64,000 nt of DNA from Tretioscincus oriximinensis (GCA_022410635.1 JAJVDF010000016.1:2733493-2797492); one strand, 5' to 3'. Positions 1-12,130 are shown, counted from the stretch's first letter. Program-made: numbers and translations. Notes: a model not told the origin generated them from the letters alone.

Positions 1-117
1 TAATATCACATGTATATACCTATTCACTGTGGGGAGGGATGAGGGGGGGTTGTCAATGTATGTTTTGTTGTGTTTCATTTCCTTAAAATAAAAAATAAAA
101 ATAAAAGTCATACTGAA

Positions 118-687
118 TGCCATAAACTAGGAACGAGATGAAAAACCATCATCATTGATATAGGTTCCTGTTGTAAACTTCACACCAGCTGTTGAAAAAG
201 GATAATAACCGAAAACCTTGACATATGCGCAAAGAGAGTTTCAGCCGAGAGATGTTCAACTATCTTTATTCAGACTCAAGGTCATTACAAGAGTTACCAA
301 CCATGAACTGAGGAGGACAAGAGGATAACACATAGTCCAGTCAAGAGACTATACTTTATGAACTGTGTAATATGTCAGCTTGACACCCCTGAGGCTCATT
401 TACTCTGAGTGTTGCTGTACACTTTGCCTTACTGCTTTGTATGCCCATACTAGTACTTTAGTGTATGTGTTGTTGTTTATATAGGTACTTTTGTCTATTT
501 TGTACATGAATATGACTTGATTTTTTGAGCTATTAGGTTGTTTCCTATTAGAGGCTGAAGCAGAGAGATGTGGGATGGGTGCCAGCTACATATTAATGTT
601 ACAAGATCCCTATGTACACCCTTGTTTTTCAACTGCTGTGATATTCCTTGTTCAAATTATTACAGTTGTATATTGGGGAAAAAAAAG
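118..687 (+). mobile_element. R1 retroelement-like repeat, copy 1
   Basis: This 570-bp block is bounded by a direct repeat. Bases 101-117 and 688-705 read the same 17-18 bases (core AAAAGTCATACTGAA), differing by one A. That is the footprint of a target-primed or similar retro-insertion. The 3' end is A-rich (about 677-687). A second, diverged copy lies at 12131-13030; both share GCTGTTGAAAAAGGAT near the 5' side and GAGTGTTGCT further in. No reading frame is evident. I cannot assign a superfamily; a Penelope-like terminal repeat, an LTR or a SINE-like unit are all possible. Confidence 0.55.
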
Positions 688-705
688 ATAAAAAGTCATA
701 CTGAA

Positions 706-2301
706 ATTTCTCAGACTTGATTTTAGATATTCATAGTCAGCTGTACTACTTCCTTATTTGTCTCTGGGACTGTTTTGTAATTGTGTTTCTGTTTATTAAA
801 CTATAAAGAATTTACGCTTTTATTGCTGTTAGCCTAAATTTCCTGTCCTTGCAAGGAAAAGCTCTGAATTCATTCCTTGTTATTGGATTCCTGTTCTGAT
901 TGGCTGTTGGTTCCCCTTGTACCCACATGAGTGAATTCAAAGAAAAAATGTCACCTAAACGTTCCTGAGTTGTTGAGAGAGTACTGTATCAGAGTTTTAT
1001 CATACAGTATTGCTGCTTTTCCCTGGATAAATTCAACAAGATTAAACAGATAAATTTTGTTGTATCTGTTTTCACTAAAAGTCAGGCAAAGTATCACAAA
1101 CCAGGGCTGGAATTCTTGGAGATTCTTGTGGAGAAAGTTCAGACAATGCAGTCATTACATAAAGACAGTAGAACACTCTATGTACCATGGGTTGCATAAA
1201 GGTATGGTAATAGACCTTTGTAATACTACCATTACTGGATCTCCACAGTCTCTTAAAGCAACCCTGGGATCATCAGACTATTATATCAGAAGGAAAACTC
1301 ATCTGGATGCAGCCTTAGTCTGTCCAATTTGAAAGATCATTGACTGTTGATTTACTGCATGCTCTTTGAGCTTAGTTGACATTCAGCCAACTGAAACCAA
1401 ATGTGTAATTAATAAGATAGAAATTCTCTGTGAGTTCAGAACTGCTGACAGCTCCAGAGTTAATTGCCCTCCTGAAACTCATAACAGAACCATTAGTATT
1501 GTGCCAGCATGAATAAAAATATGTTAACTATAAGTTACTGGTCTTTGTATTATGTGCTTATGTGTTAACCATTGTTTACTGATCACTTTATCCACATGCA
1601 TCACTGTCCCCTGACCCCTATTCTATCCTTCCTAATAAAAAAAATCCCCACCTTATTTTTAACCTGTACATTTGAATAGATTTTTAATTTAGCTTTGCTT
1701 GTTGTAGTTTTCAACCCATGTGAAAAAATACGCAATTTGTTGGCAATAGAGTTGTTTCTTCCTGCTGCCAAGACTATGTCATTTGCTTGAATGTCACAGA
1801 GACTTTTATTCTGGGGGTTGTATCCTAAATTGTAAAATTATATTCTGTAATTATTTTTCATGAACTACTTAGAAAAAATATATCTATACATTCACTTGTC
1901 TGGGGTATGAACCCACTTATGCTAGTAAGGATTGAATAATGTTTTAATTCAAAGACTTATTTAAACCCTGTTCCTCTGGTTGGGTCCAGGGTGCCAAAAT
2001 ATGCAGCAAGGATTGTCCCAGATGTGCTCTTAAAGTATATTATCAAATAGTTTTGGATCGTATCTGGATAATTGCCACTGGGCTTTAGGCCTGATCATGA
2101 TGTCCAGATTGTCTTCTCTGCAGTCAAGGTATAGTAAAGGGTCCCTGAGATAATTCATTAAAGGTAAGTGTGCAAAAGTCATATAAGTCTTGTTACTATG
2201 TTCTGACACATTGTACTGACAGTTAGAGACTCCTATTTTCTGCACTAACTCCATCTTCCAAACTGATTTCAATGGTGAACATCACATTATAGTAGACTCA
2301 T
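706..2301. other. No recognisable feature
   Basis: AT-rich non-coding sequence. The open frames here (at most 91 codons, 1057-1332) have no recognisable domain and no conserved composition. No repeat family seen elsewhere in the window is obvious. Confidence 0.5.
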
Positions 2302-2375
2302 GTGACACAGAATGCTGGACTCGATGGGCTGTGGCCTGATCCAGTATGGCTCTTCTTATGTTCTTATGTTCTTAT
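2302..2375 (+). mobile_element. CR1 LINE 3' terminus
   Basis: This short plus-strand fragment is the reverse complement of the motif starting the minus-strand CR1 copies at 8440, 33706 and 38676. It ends in the 8-bp repeat TTATGTTC, about two units. CR1 elements are known for 8-bp terminal repeats rather than poly-A. Only the last ~75 bp remain, as usual for 5'-truncated CR1. Confidence 0.8.
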
Positions 2376-3691
2376 TAAACTAGTTGGTGTTTGTGATGAG
2401 CACTCCTGGCACTTTCTCCAATAAGAATTAACAAAGTTTTGTTTCTAGGCATCTTGTCAATTTAATAAAAAATTATATTTGTATTTATATACAATATACA
2501 TAGCACCTCAGCTCCAAAATTCTCATGGTGATTCACAGAAAAGCAAATCTATAAAAATTCATAAAGCAAAAATATATCAACACAAAGAATAATAAAAATA
2601 CAATGTAAACTATAAACCACATGAATGACATATCCAAAGCAAAATGAAAAGAACAAAACAATAACAAATCTAATTAATAAACTGCGTTGCAAACATAAAT
2701 CGCAGGTGCCTCAGATTTCCCTTGTTCCCCTACCACAGTTTCTATTCCTTTCTGGAGGAGTGTGTGAAAGAAGCAACAAACACAACATGGCAGCCAGCTC
2801 AGATTTTGTTCCTTTTCTAAAGCAGTGAGATAACTTATTACACTGTAACTTACAAAGAATTTGTAATGCTAGCTCCATCTCGGTGGAGATATAAAGGAAT
2901 ACACAGCCATACCTGCTGTCGCTCAGGAATATTTACATAAAACTAACAACTCTGGATTCAGCATCTTAAACACTTCAGTTATTAGACATTGAAAAACCCC
3001 AAGAGAGCTAAGTCTTAAAGTTATGTGATTAGACTTGGTTGGCACTCTCTAGGTATGCAAACCTCGACACCAGAAGAGCAAACGGATATTTATGAAATGT
3101 TATGATTTTGTGAGAAATGGTTTCCCAACTAACTAATTTTCACTTGTCTCACTCTGGCGTGCACACTGTCAAAATTATGTATTCATTTCTGTTGGAAGCA
3201 TTATAAACATAAATATTAGCACAATCCAACACAGAATTAAATACATCCAGATCTATTGGACTGTGATAACTCAAATGGAAATCTTTTATTTCTATTCAAT
3301 AAAATATCACATCTGACAGGAGCTATTGGGTATGTATGCCTTTGCATTCTCATACACTTTCACACACACAAAAACTATTGAAACAGATGAGAAATATCAG
3401 TAGAATAAAACATGGGGTTTGTTCGTATGGACATACAAGGGATTTTTTTTCTTTTAGCTACATCTTTAGCTGAATATGATGGCCATCCATTTGCATTATT
3501 TTCTCTTTATGGGTACAATCAGAAAGGACTTTTTTCAACTGCCTCTTTTAGAAAATGCACCCCTCTGAAGAAAAAACTAAAACTTGGCTGCGACCTGTCC
3601 ATTTTTTGGGGGGTTTGAATTGATTCCTGCCCAGCAGTATTTAACCAAAATGACTATTCTCAATGCAACTGAAAGGAAGAATCACTGTTAG
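2376..3691. other. No recognisable feature
   Basis: AT-rich sequence with no supported gene or repeat. Frames at 2625-2828 and 3412-3618 are short and unremarkable. Confidence 0.5.
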
Positions 3692-3905
3692 TAGGCTGAC
3701 CAGATTACTCCTTTTTTTGCGGGGGGGGGGGGGGTTAGAAACCCGGTTTTGGAGTGCCTCATGGTTTTTTCTGAGGAATTTATTTGTCAAAAAGATTTTT
3801 TTTCAAAAAAAAGATTTTTTAATTTATTTTTTCCTCAGGAAAAACCGGGAGGGACTGCAAAACTGGGTTTTCACCTCCCCAAAAAAGGGACATCTGGTCA
3901 GCCTA
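3692..3905. mobile_element. MITE-A copy 1, short palindromic form
   Basis: The element starts TAGGCTGACCAGAT and ends with the complement ATCTGGTCAGCCTA. The two halves are inverted copies of each other: a C/G-run, an 'aaaccgggttt' block and a 'ctgaggaa' block on each side. The flanks repeat ACTGTTAG/CTGTTAGT (3684-3691 and 3906-3913), consistent with a target duplication near 8 bp. An 8-bp duplication with TAGG-type ends fits a non-autonomous hAT transposon. A G-run of about 14 sits at 3721. Confidence 0.8.
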
Positions 3906-4734
3906 CTGTTAGTCTCATGATTTTTTAACCTAAGAAAGGGATGGTTGTTCAAAGGTTCTGACTTTCGTTGTCTCAGGTGATGATTCTTTACGTTTGTCTG
4001 AACACCCAATGAAACATCACTATTTAGGCATAGAGTAGTTAGAGAAGCGTGATTAAAACAGTAGTTGCTCATTTAGTCAGTTTTCCTTTAAACGCATATC
4101 AATCTCCCCTCCACACACATACATACAATTTGAGCATTTTTAATGCTAGAAAAATCTCTTGATAAAATCTATTCATAATTTTATTACACTAAGAAAATTA
4201 TTGCCTTTAGAGAGCAATCAGGCATATTTTTTGCATTTGCCTAGGTAGGGATAATAAGCAATTTGAAAGTCTCCAACTCAAATAGAATGAGATGAAGAAG
4301 TGGTTATGCAAAATTAGCTTAGGTTTTAATTGCTTCATTCAGTGTACTATTCCTCAATCAAATAAACAATATGTGGGTAATAGAAAATGCAGATGTATAA
4401 TGGTATGTCAAACAAAAAATATCATTACTGATCATAGTACCACATATAGAGGTTTAGTCTCATCATGTTCCTTTCCCTGTTTTCTTTGTCTTTTCCATTT
4501 TCATTCATTAAGTTCATTTACAGAATATTTTAAAATTGTTTTTCAAATATGGGATGCCAGTTCTGCTATCATTCCTGTATTCTCATTTGTTTTAACTTCT
4601 CTTTTCCATAAAATAAAAATGATTTTTCATTGATCAAAAGCTTGGTGAATTAGTCACAAGTCTGAAGAACTTACTTTTAATCGAGAATATGACTTTCCAG
4701 ATATCACACTTGTTTGTTATTGCTGGATACCTCT
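3906..4734. other. No recognisable feature
   Basis: AT-rich sequence. The 113-codon frame at 4292-4633 has no recognisable domain, and I do not call it a gene. Confidence 0.5.
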
Positions 4735-4885
4735 ACATAATGGATACCACTGAGCCCATGGCAGCACTTGACAGAGATACAGAAGGGGTTGTCAATTGCC
4801 TACTTCCAGGAAGAGACTGGGGAATGAACCTGCAATCTTCTGTTCTCCATACTGCTTGTTCTACCATTGAGCTACAGCTACATTC
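4735..4885 (-). mobile_element. SINE-C, tRNA-derived SINE remnant
   Basis: Read on the minus strand, this carries an A-box-like TAGCTCAATGG (4864-4874) and a B-box-like GGTTCATTCC (4821-4830), spaced as in a tRNA-related pol III promoter. The 3' body has no clear end. The promoter boxes are the only strong support; the tail family cannot be named. A decayed tRNA pseudogene is the alternative. Confidence 0.5.
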
Positions 4886-5144
4886 TCCGTTATTTTATGT
4901 TACAATAATTTTATGCCCAATATTTTAGGCCCAATATTTATAAACAAGAGTTCATATTTGGAATATCTTAATTATGGGACCAAAATTACAGTCTCTGTTA
5001 ACATTATTCTCCCTGCTTATGCTCCAAGATGCAGCCATAGAGCAATGCTGCACCAGATCAACAAGTGTTCAAGGAGCCTCTCTTCCATACATTGGTGCAG
5101 TATAAAGGATGTCCTGCCTGATCACAACTCCTCTGCCTCCTCTT

Positions 5145-5220
5145 TCTCTTTCTCTTCCTCCTCCTCCTCCTAATTACTACCACTACCACTACCACTACCA
5201 CTACCATTACCACTACCACT

Positions 5221-5310
<90 letters not shown>

Positions 5311-5420
5311 GATAATATAATGATAATGATAATGATAATGAAAGATGACGATGATGATGATGATGATGATGATGAGGAGGAGGAGGAGGAGGAGGAGGAG
5401 AAGGAGAAGGAGAAGAAAAA
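5145..5420. repeat. Compound microsatellite
   Basis: Six repeat tracts run together: TCC repeats, CTACCA repeats (about 5178-5218), AAT repeats (about 5221-5285), AATGAT repeats (about 5281-5340), ATG repeats (about 5345-5373), then GGA and GAGAAG repeats to about 5415. Each tract looks like a one- or two-base variant of the previous one, suggesting stepwise slippage. The minus-strand 68-codon frame across it is a low-complexity artefact. Confidence 0.95.
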
Positions 5421-6257
5421 TGCAAAGAAGAAAGAAAAAAGAATAATGAAAATGAAAATTAGTAGGTAGAATTACAAACAGGAAGTGCTAAAAACATATT
5501 CCAATATTAATTACGCCTTGCCATTTGGATGTCTTTCTCTCTTTAGGCATGACTATCATATATTCCTTTTTAAAAGACTTGATCTGTCATCTTGAACCTG
5601 CTTTATCTTCCCTTTCTTTTATTTTTCATGAAAACTATGTTCAAGGCTTTCCTTGATCTTGAAAATTGCTTCTTAATTTGTGTTCTATTTGTTGCATCTC
5701 CCAAGGCATAGTCTGCTTTGATGAAGTCTATAATATACTTCCTGTTGTCCTAAGCCCAGGTAAAAATTGTCACTGTTGTTTTTTTGTTTCTTAGAAGAAA
5801 GGCCAGATACTTCATGCCCATTAAAACAAAGCTTATCTCACTCTCCGCACGACTACCATTTCTTTACTTGTTTTTCATTTTATTGGTTTGCATAACTTAT
5901 TGTAGGCTCCAAGAATTCGGAACAGCATAGACGCATAAATTGTTCACAAGCATTCAAAAGTAACCTTCTCTCCAGAACATAAACGAGATAAATGAACAAT
6001 ACATTTGAGGCTATAAATATCAAGCGGAAAGTGAGTATAAAACTGCAGACCAAATGGAAGATGGTTGGCAGCCTCTCCTGCAGGTAAGGGAAAAAATAAG
6101 GAAACATATAAAAACAATTAACTGTTTTCTCCTTTCTATGTTTCTGACAAATCTAATATTTTCAATGCAATTAATGCCAGTTAATTCAACTATTTTAAGG
6201 TCAAAATGCACACTTGGGATGCCTCCAGATGAGAGTCACAACCCTTACGTTTTCCAT

Positions 6258-6290
6258 GACTATATTGGGAATGCCATTCCCAATATAGTC
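6258..6290. repeat. 33-bp near-perfect palindrome with downstream short repeats
   Basis: The arms GACTATATTGGGAATG and its complement meet with almost no loop. Immediately after (6291-6313) the arm end is echoed as further AGTCCCA-type units, about 12 bp apart, so the right arm begins a small degenerate tandem array. Confidence 0.85.
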
Positions 6291-6499
6291 CCAGTATAGT
6301 CCCAATTTAGTCCTATTAGCTAATTTCTCAGAATATTGGTATTGCTGGAAATTGGGCAATAATGATAGGTTTCCAGTAGTGATGTTGCTTAGCTATCTCT
6401 TGGCCTTCTTACTAACTGGAAACCATCCATGTACTTTGTTGCCTTTTGGGTAGCTTTGAGAGCAAATGATAATGAAAGGTCATAGCAACTGAAGGTCCC

Positions 6500-6536
6500 A
6501 CAATTGCCTCTTATATCTGGTGATAGAGGCAATTGT
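6500..6536. repeat. Hairpin, 12-bp arms
   Basis: ACAATTGCCTCT and its exact complement flank a 13-base centre. It could be the core of a short inverted-repeat transposon, but no target duplication is clear. Confidence 0.8.
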
Positions 6537-6692
6537 AGGATCATCTTTAGAATCTGTGATTGCCTTTTGCTGTCTGAGCCAATTCACCTGACTTATGAAT
6601 GGAGCAGGCCGAAGTGGTATACCAGCACTGTATTGTTGCAGCCCTGTCTTAGACTTCTTCATAGACAAAGGAATGAAAATTCCCTGGCATTC

Positions 6693-6960
6693 ATAACTGA
6701 AGAAGAAAAACTGAGTTTTTATACCCCACTTTCTTCATCCGCAGGGACACAAAGCAAGCTTACAAGCTATTTTTAGCCCGAAGGCTTACATTCTATCTTC
6801 CCCATTACATAATGATGGCACCTATTCATCTATTTGAGATTGCACACTTTCAAACAGCCAGGTTGGCTGAACTTAAGGCCAGTAGAGGTTGCTCACCCTT
6901 CTCCATGGGCCTCAAATGACCTCTCTGTTGAAAAGATTGTTCTTAACCTATGCACCACCA
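6693..6960 (-). mobile_element. SINE-B, degraded copy
   Basis: A minus-strand copy of the family at 18016-18332. The tail side survives (GAAGAAGAAAAACTGAGTTTTTATACC, then 'ttagcccgaaggctta'). The tRNA-like head is badly decayed around 6880-6960. It is more diverged than the copy at 32695. Confidence 0.65.
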
Positions 6961-8439
6961 TGAAGGATGGGGGGATTTCTGTAGTGTGCCGCAAATGCTC
7001 CACTTCTGAGGTTTTATTTGCATTATTGTAAGATGTTGCTGGTTTCCTTATGCTGCGTGGGTTGTTCTGGCTATCTACACAGTGGNTAGCTGCAGCGACC
7101 ACAGGGGAAAAGCTTTGAAGTTCACCCATGTTAGAGTGTATCCCATGAAAAAGATGAGAATGTTCATTAGAGACCTTGAAGTTCTGGTTGAATCTCTGCT
7201 TCTTTTAACATCATTGGGCACATTTTTTCTCTTTGTGAAAACTGAAGATACAAAGGTTTCCCACTAACTATCTGTATCGACAGTGAAATTATGAAAAGGC
7301 TATAGCTGCTATCTGTTCTCTGGCATCAAACGTTGAACATAAATGTCAGGCTGTGGAGACAATCTGATCATGTTTGACCAATATCAATTACACGGAAGCA
7401 ATGGAAGTAATAGGACGTGTTGACTGGGAATCCTATTTGTTTGCTGTATTATTACAAAATGTGGTTCATGGTTAAAAACTTGATTGAATATTCACGATCA
7501 CCAATGCTCAAATCAAAGCAAGGATGCATTCACATGCACGCTTTCCTGTCGCTATAAACGGTGATCATGTATTAAATTCATTTCTGCTGCGTTCTCACTG
7601 CAGAGGGGGAAGCGGTTTGCAGAAACACAAAGGGAATGAGTGTTCACTTTTCTTTTCTCCCTTTCCCCCAGCTGCTGTGTAGCTCATTTTAGTGGCTACA
7701 CAGGGGGATAAAAAAANCCTTCTTTCTCCAATTTTAAGTGGCCACATTAAATTATTGGCACTATAAAACCAATGCTGCTAGTTTTAAAACCCTTGCTGGC
7801 TGCAGGGTCCAAGCAACATCTCCCCCAGAACCTGTCTAAGGAAGATGGGATTTGGTGCAGATGCAGCAGAGTATCCCAAACCTCCATTGTCAGCTTAGAT
7901 TGTTAAACCTCCACGTTTGCACATGTGTACACTTGTGCACAAGCCAGGGGAGTGGGAGATCTGGATGGTTGTGTTCTTAGGGAACTCCCAGGGGTGTCCT
8001 TCCATTGCTGCTACTGCTTTTGCTACAACAGCAATGGAAAATGTTCCTGGGGAACTCCACGGTCAATGGGACTGCACAATGCTTGAGAGTGCCATGGGCT
8101 TTCTAGGAGCCCAGAACACCACTATGGACAAACTGTAGCCACTGCAGAATAAATGTGATTTGCATTACTTTGCATTTGCTATGTTTTCCCTGTTTCTGTT
8201 TGGAAATGGAACACATGCACTCAAATGGAAAACAGGTGCTGTCAATGACGATTGACACAGCTTTGATGCGTGTTTCATTTCTCCTAATGAGAACAGGACC
8301 TATGTGATCATCACTCCACTGTCCATAGGCAACCGTGCCAAAATTGCATCATATAGCATAACCTACTACATTGTGGAAAAGTGTTAGAAGAACTGCTTTT
8401 AAAGAAAATGATGTCTGGATTCACCGTAAATATACAATT
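6961..8439. other. No recognisable feature
   Basis: Unassigned sequence with somewhat higher GC around 7560-8130. Short open frames show no domain. Ns at 7085 and 7717. Confidence 0.45.
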
Positions 8440-8896
8440 AAGAACATAAGAACATGAGAAGAACCATACTGGATCAGGCCACAGTCCATCAAGTCCAGCA
8501 TTCTGTGTCAAACAGAAGCCCACCAGATGCACCTGGGCAGTCCGAACAGAGGAAAGCAAAATATANCCCTGTTCATGACTCCCTGCAAATGGTGTCTCAG
8601 GAGTCCTGNCNGTTGCTCCATCCCGGAGGCAACATCCAGACATCCATCATAATATCCATTTATACTCTTGGTATCCACAAACCTGTCTAGTCCTGTCTTA
8701 AAACTATCCAAGCTGTTAGCTGCCACTACCTCTTCAGGAAGTAAATTTCACAGGCCGATGACTCTCTGGGTGAAAAAATACTTTCCTTTGTCTGTTTTCA
8801 TTTTCTACCCATCAGTTTTAAGGAGTGCCCTCTGGTCCTTGTGTGATAGAGAAAACATTTTTTTCTCTATTCACCTTGTCCATCCCATGAATGATT
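8440..8896 (-). mobile_element. CR1 LINE 3' fragment
   Basis: Begins with AAGAACATAAGAACATGAG, the complement of the CR1 8-bp tail, and extends into the 3'-UTR and the end of ORF2. The same sequence in the same order occurs at 33706, 36887, 38676 and 40808. The minus-strand frame resembles the CR1 ORF2 C-terminus (residues like LDSFKTGLDRF), broken by Ns and shifts. Confidence 0.85.
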
Positions 8897-9695
8897 GAAG
8901 ATCCAGAAATTCTATTGAACTGAACAAGTCTTCTGCTTGCAAACATGAAAAAATCAAACCAAACAGATGGCATTTACTATTTATGCCATTTGAAAGAGGT
9001 TTTTCAATGGGAAAACATTATTTTCTATTCTCATATNCATTTGAAATCAAATGTGAACAGCTAATGATTTGAGCAAACGGTATATAACCTTGGTAGGTTG
9101 TTTATTTCTTGAACTTATACAGTTTACCTTTTAGTGCTCTATCTGTCTACCTACCCAAATATTGACTGTACAATAATATGTTTTCTTGGCAGACTTTTAG
9201 AAATTTGCTTTCATTTTGCAGTCACAGAATCAATGGCATATTTTGGAGTCTCCTTCATCTTTACCTCCCATCTTCCTCGCTCCCTGTAGTTTAGCATTTT
9301 ATGTTATTTTCTAAAAAGCCCATATTACATATAAATCCATTGATGAAGTTTTCTGATAATGTAGTATATGTTGATGTAAATAATATATCTTGCTAGATAA
9401 AACATGATTTATGCTTCAGAGAGTGCATAATTTATGTAAATTAACATGCTTTGCTTGCACTGAAACTGAATCTGAAGCACTGCAGTTTGTGTAGTGGTGT
9501 CATATTATTGTGTCCTTGGTTTGATGATACACTTATATACCCTAATTATGCACAATTTTCATTATAGCATTCATCTAGGTTGCTTTCCCCCCCAACTATA
9601 GTATTTTAGTTTCCCTTCCATAGATCAGTTCCTGTTGATGAGCATTCATTTCTGCTTTCTTTTTCTGCACCAATTAGTTGTCAGATAGTCCAAGC
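8897..9695. other. No recognisable feature
   Basis: AT-rich, non-coding by appearance; no repeat family recognised. Confidence 0.5.
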
Positions 9696-10070
9696 AGACT
9701 GACCAGATTTTCTGAGGCCCAAACTGGGGTAATTAATATTCATGCTAATTTGCATTGTCATGAATATGCAAATCATTCACTCTTTCAAAATTCCCATCTA
9801 NGAAGTGCGTAAGAATTTTTTGAAGTGCGTGATAATGTTTTGAAGTGTGGGAGAAATGTTCATTTTTTATTTTTTACTGAGGGGAGAGTACCTTCAGGAG
9901 TTGGCTCCACTTGCCAGAGCCCCTAGAGGTGGTGCAGTGATTAATTTATTTATTTAAAAAATTAAATTAATATTTTTTGCTGAGGAAATTTATATATTTC
10001 CTCAGAAAAAAACGGGGAAATTGCCCCCATGAGTTCCCCCCCCNAAAAAGGGGGTCATCTGGTTAGCCTA
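9696..10070. mobile_element. MITE-A copy 2, long form
   Basis: Ends AGACTGACCAGAT and ATCTGGTTAGCCTA match MITE-A. Unlike the short form it carries a left module with ATTTGCAT (9748-9755) facing ATGCAAAT (9766-9773), then one copy of the 'CTTCAGGAG...CTAGTGGTGGTGCAGTG'-type module-M (about 9886-9939). No clean target duplication is visible. Confidence 0.75.
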
Positions 10071-10469
10071 TACATCAGGAACATTAATGCATCCATCTAT
10101 CCCTGCTTAACTTCAGAAATTAGACAAGACTTGTGGGAAGCGTAAAATGTTTGAAGAAGTAAGAGGATAAATGTACATTAGTGCACATCTACTTCTGCAC
10201 ATTTCGAGATGCAAATTCTTTGCATCATAAAAGCCTATTCTCTTCTCAGGTGTCTTGTAACTAAGTAAAGATACTACGTGTAATGAATTTATTTATAAAA
10301 TTCATAAATATATAGTGAAAGTCATGCTTATGTACAGGTTGCATATAATAAGATCTGAAAAAGATTAAGGTCTGTTGCTGTCAGTGATCTGCAATTTTTC
10401 ATAATGATGACTCCAGAACTAATTCATTATATAATTTATGATTTATAAATGTTTGAGAAATGGTTCAAG
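10071..10469. other. No recognisable feature
   Basis: AT-rich spacer between two MITE-A copies. Confidence 0.5.
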
Positions 10470-11179
10470 TAGACTGACAAGATTTTCTGAGCCCCAAACT
10501 GTGGTAATTAATATTCATGCTAATTTGCATATTCATAAATATGCAAATTACCCACAAACATGCATTCCGTTCTGAAATTCCTGCCTGGGAAATCTGTGAA
10601 CCATGTGAGAAATTTTTTAAGTGTGTGAAAATTTTGGGAGTGCATCAGAATTTTTTTATTTTTTTACAGAGGGGAGGGTGCCTTCAGGAGCTGGCCCCGG
10701 TTGCTAGAGACCCCTAGTGGTGGTGCAGTGTATTTTTTTTTAAAAAAAATCATTTAAGTGTGTGAGAATTGTTTGAAGTGCATGATAAGTTTTATTTTTT
10801 ACTGAGTGGAGGGTGCCTTCAAGAGCTGCCTCCAGTTGCCAGAACCCCCTAGTGGTGGTGCAGTGATTTTAAAAAAAAAAAATCAAAAATATTTTTTTTG
10901 AAGTGTGCAAGAAATGTTTGAATTGTGTGAGAATTTTTATTTTTTTACTGAAGGGAGGGTGTCTTCAGCAGCTAGCCCGAGATGCCAGAGCTCCCTAGTG
11001 ATGATGCAGTGAACTTTTTAAAAANAATTCAAAAAAACCTTTTATTTTCAAATTTTAGTTTAATTATTATTTTTTCCTCAGTAAAAACCGGGGAAATGAT
11101 GCGCACCCCCTGGGGAGGGGGGGGTACACACCCCNAAACCGGTTTTTCCATCCCCAAAAGGGGTCATCTGGTCAGCCTA
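10470..11179. mobile_element. MITE-A copy 3, longest form with three internal modules
   Basis: Flanks GTTCAAGT (10463-10470) and GTTCAAAT (11180-11187) agree at 7 of 8 bases. The interior has the octamer pair (10523-10530, 10541-10548), then three copies of the ~55-bp module-M at about 10677-10731, 10808-10864 and 10958-11010, separated by A/T runs and GTGTGAGAATTTTT-type linkers. This is the longest of the nine copies. No transposase frame is present. Confidence 0.85.
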
Positions 11180-12130
11180 GTTCAAATTCAAGTTCATGAG
11201 ACCATATCAATCCCTCATTATTTGCAGGAGGCCAAATATGTTTAAAATTTAATCTATCTTTAGTCTGCCTTCAATCTAAGGGAACACAACAGCAAAATGT
11301 TTAGTCCATTTCTCTGATGTCAGGATGGATTTTCTTGGTTAGCCAATGTGGAAGAAAAACGCATTACTCTATTGATATGTTCTCTCTGAAAAGGAACTGA
11401 AAGTAAATTAATACTCAGGGCCGAGTCAAACATGCCAGGAATAATTTTTTTGTGTATGAAGAATAAGAATTGAGCTCATTTTTCCAGTTGATCAGACGAG
11501 AATGGGTTGTATTTGGATTTTTCTATACATACAATTAATTTCCCTATCCTCACTCAGGGGACTCTGAATCTTATTCCTCTCCACCCATTTTCATATTCTC
11601 CACTCCCTGCCATCAGTGATTAGATGCAGTAATCTCCTGTGAGCTTTATTTATTGGGGGAGAAAATACCTTCCATATTTCCCTGTGGGACTAATGACTAT
11701 TCTAATTCTATCCCTTCTAGCCTACCAAGGTTCCACCCAAGAACTACTGTACATAATATCCATGGCCAATAGCCTGCGGTGCTTCATGATGTTTATTTTC
11801 CTTTCTTTATGCCAATTTATTTTGCATGACTGTGGAGGGGGTAAAGATGGATACTGGCTTCCATCCAATGGCTGTTGTCCTTCTTATCTTCTCCTCAGAC
11901 CTCTTTGCACTGGACTTTCTCACTGTCCCCCTGTTCTGCCAACCTTCAGGTTTCTAATGTCTTGCTTCTCTCTATTTGTTCTTTTATCATTATTATTATT
12001 ATTATTTAACATTTTAGTTCCCAAAAAGTATTTACACTCATGAATCCTATAATATGTAAAATCATCATCATCAACAACAACATGATGCTTCCACAAAAAT
12101 ACCTTTTCCATTGGGTTAACAGTTCTATCC
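11180..12130. other. No recognisable feature
   Basis: Contains a 134-codon plus-strand frame (11639-12043), hydrophobic and ending in an ATT microsatellite (about 11987-12009). It shows no domain and I do not call it a gene. Confidence 0.45.

Larger units (their letters stand above)
5421..6692. other. Mostly unassigned, with two hairpins
   Basis: No gene or known repeat family is visible. Two near-perfect inverted repeats inside are listed separately (6258-6290 and 6500-6536). Confidence 0.5.

Noticed and set aside
5219..5425. Pro/His/Tyr-rich small protein
   Set aside because: Translation of a microsatellite.
11639..12043. 134-codon hydrophobic open frame
   Set aside because: No domain, no relatives recognised, ends in a microsatellite, and sits among repeats; consistent with a chance frame.
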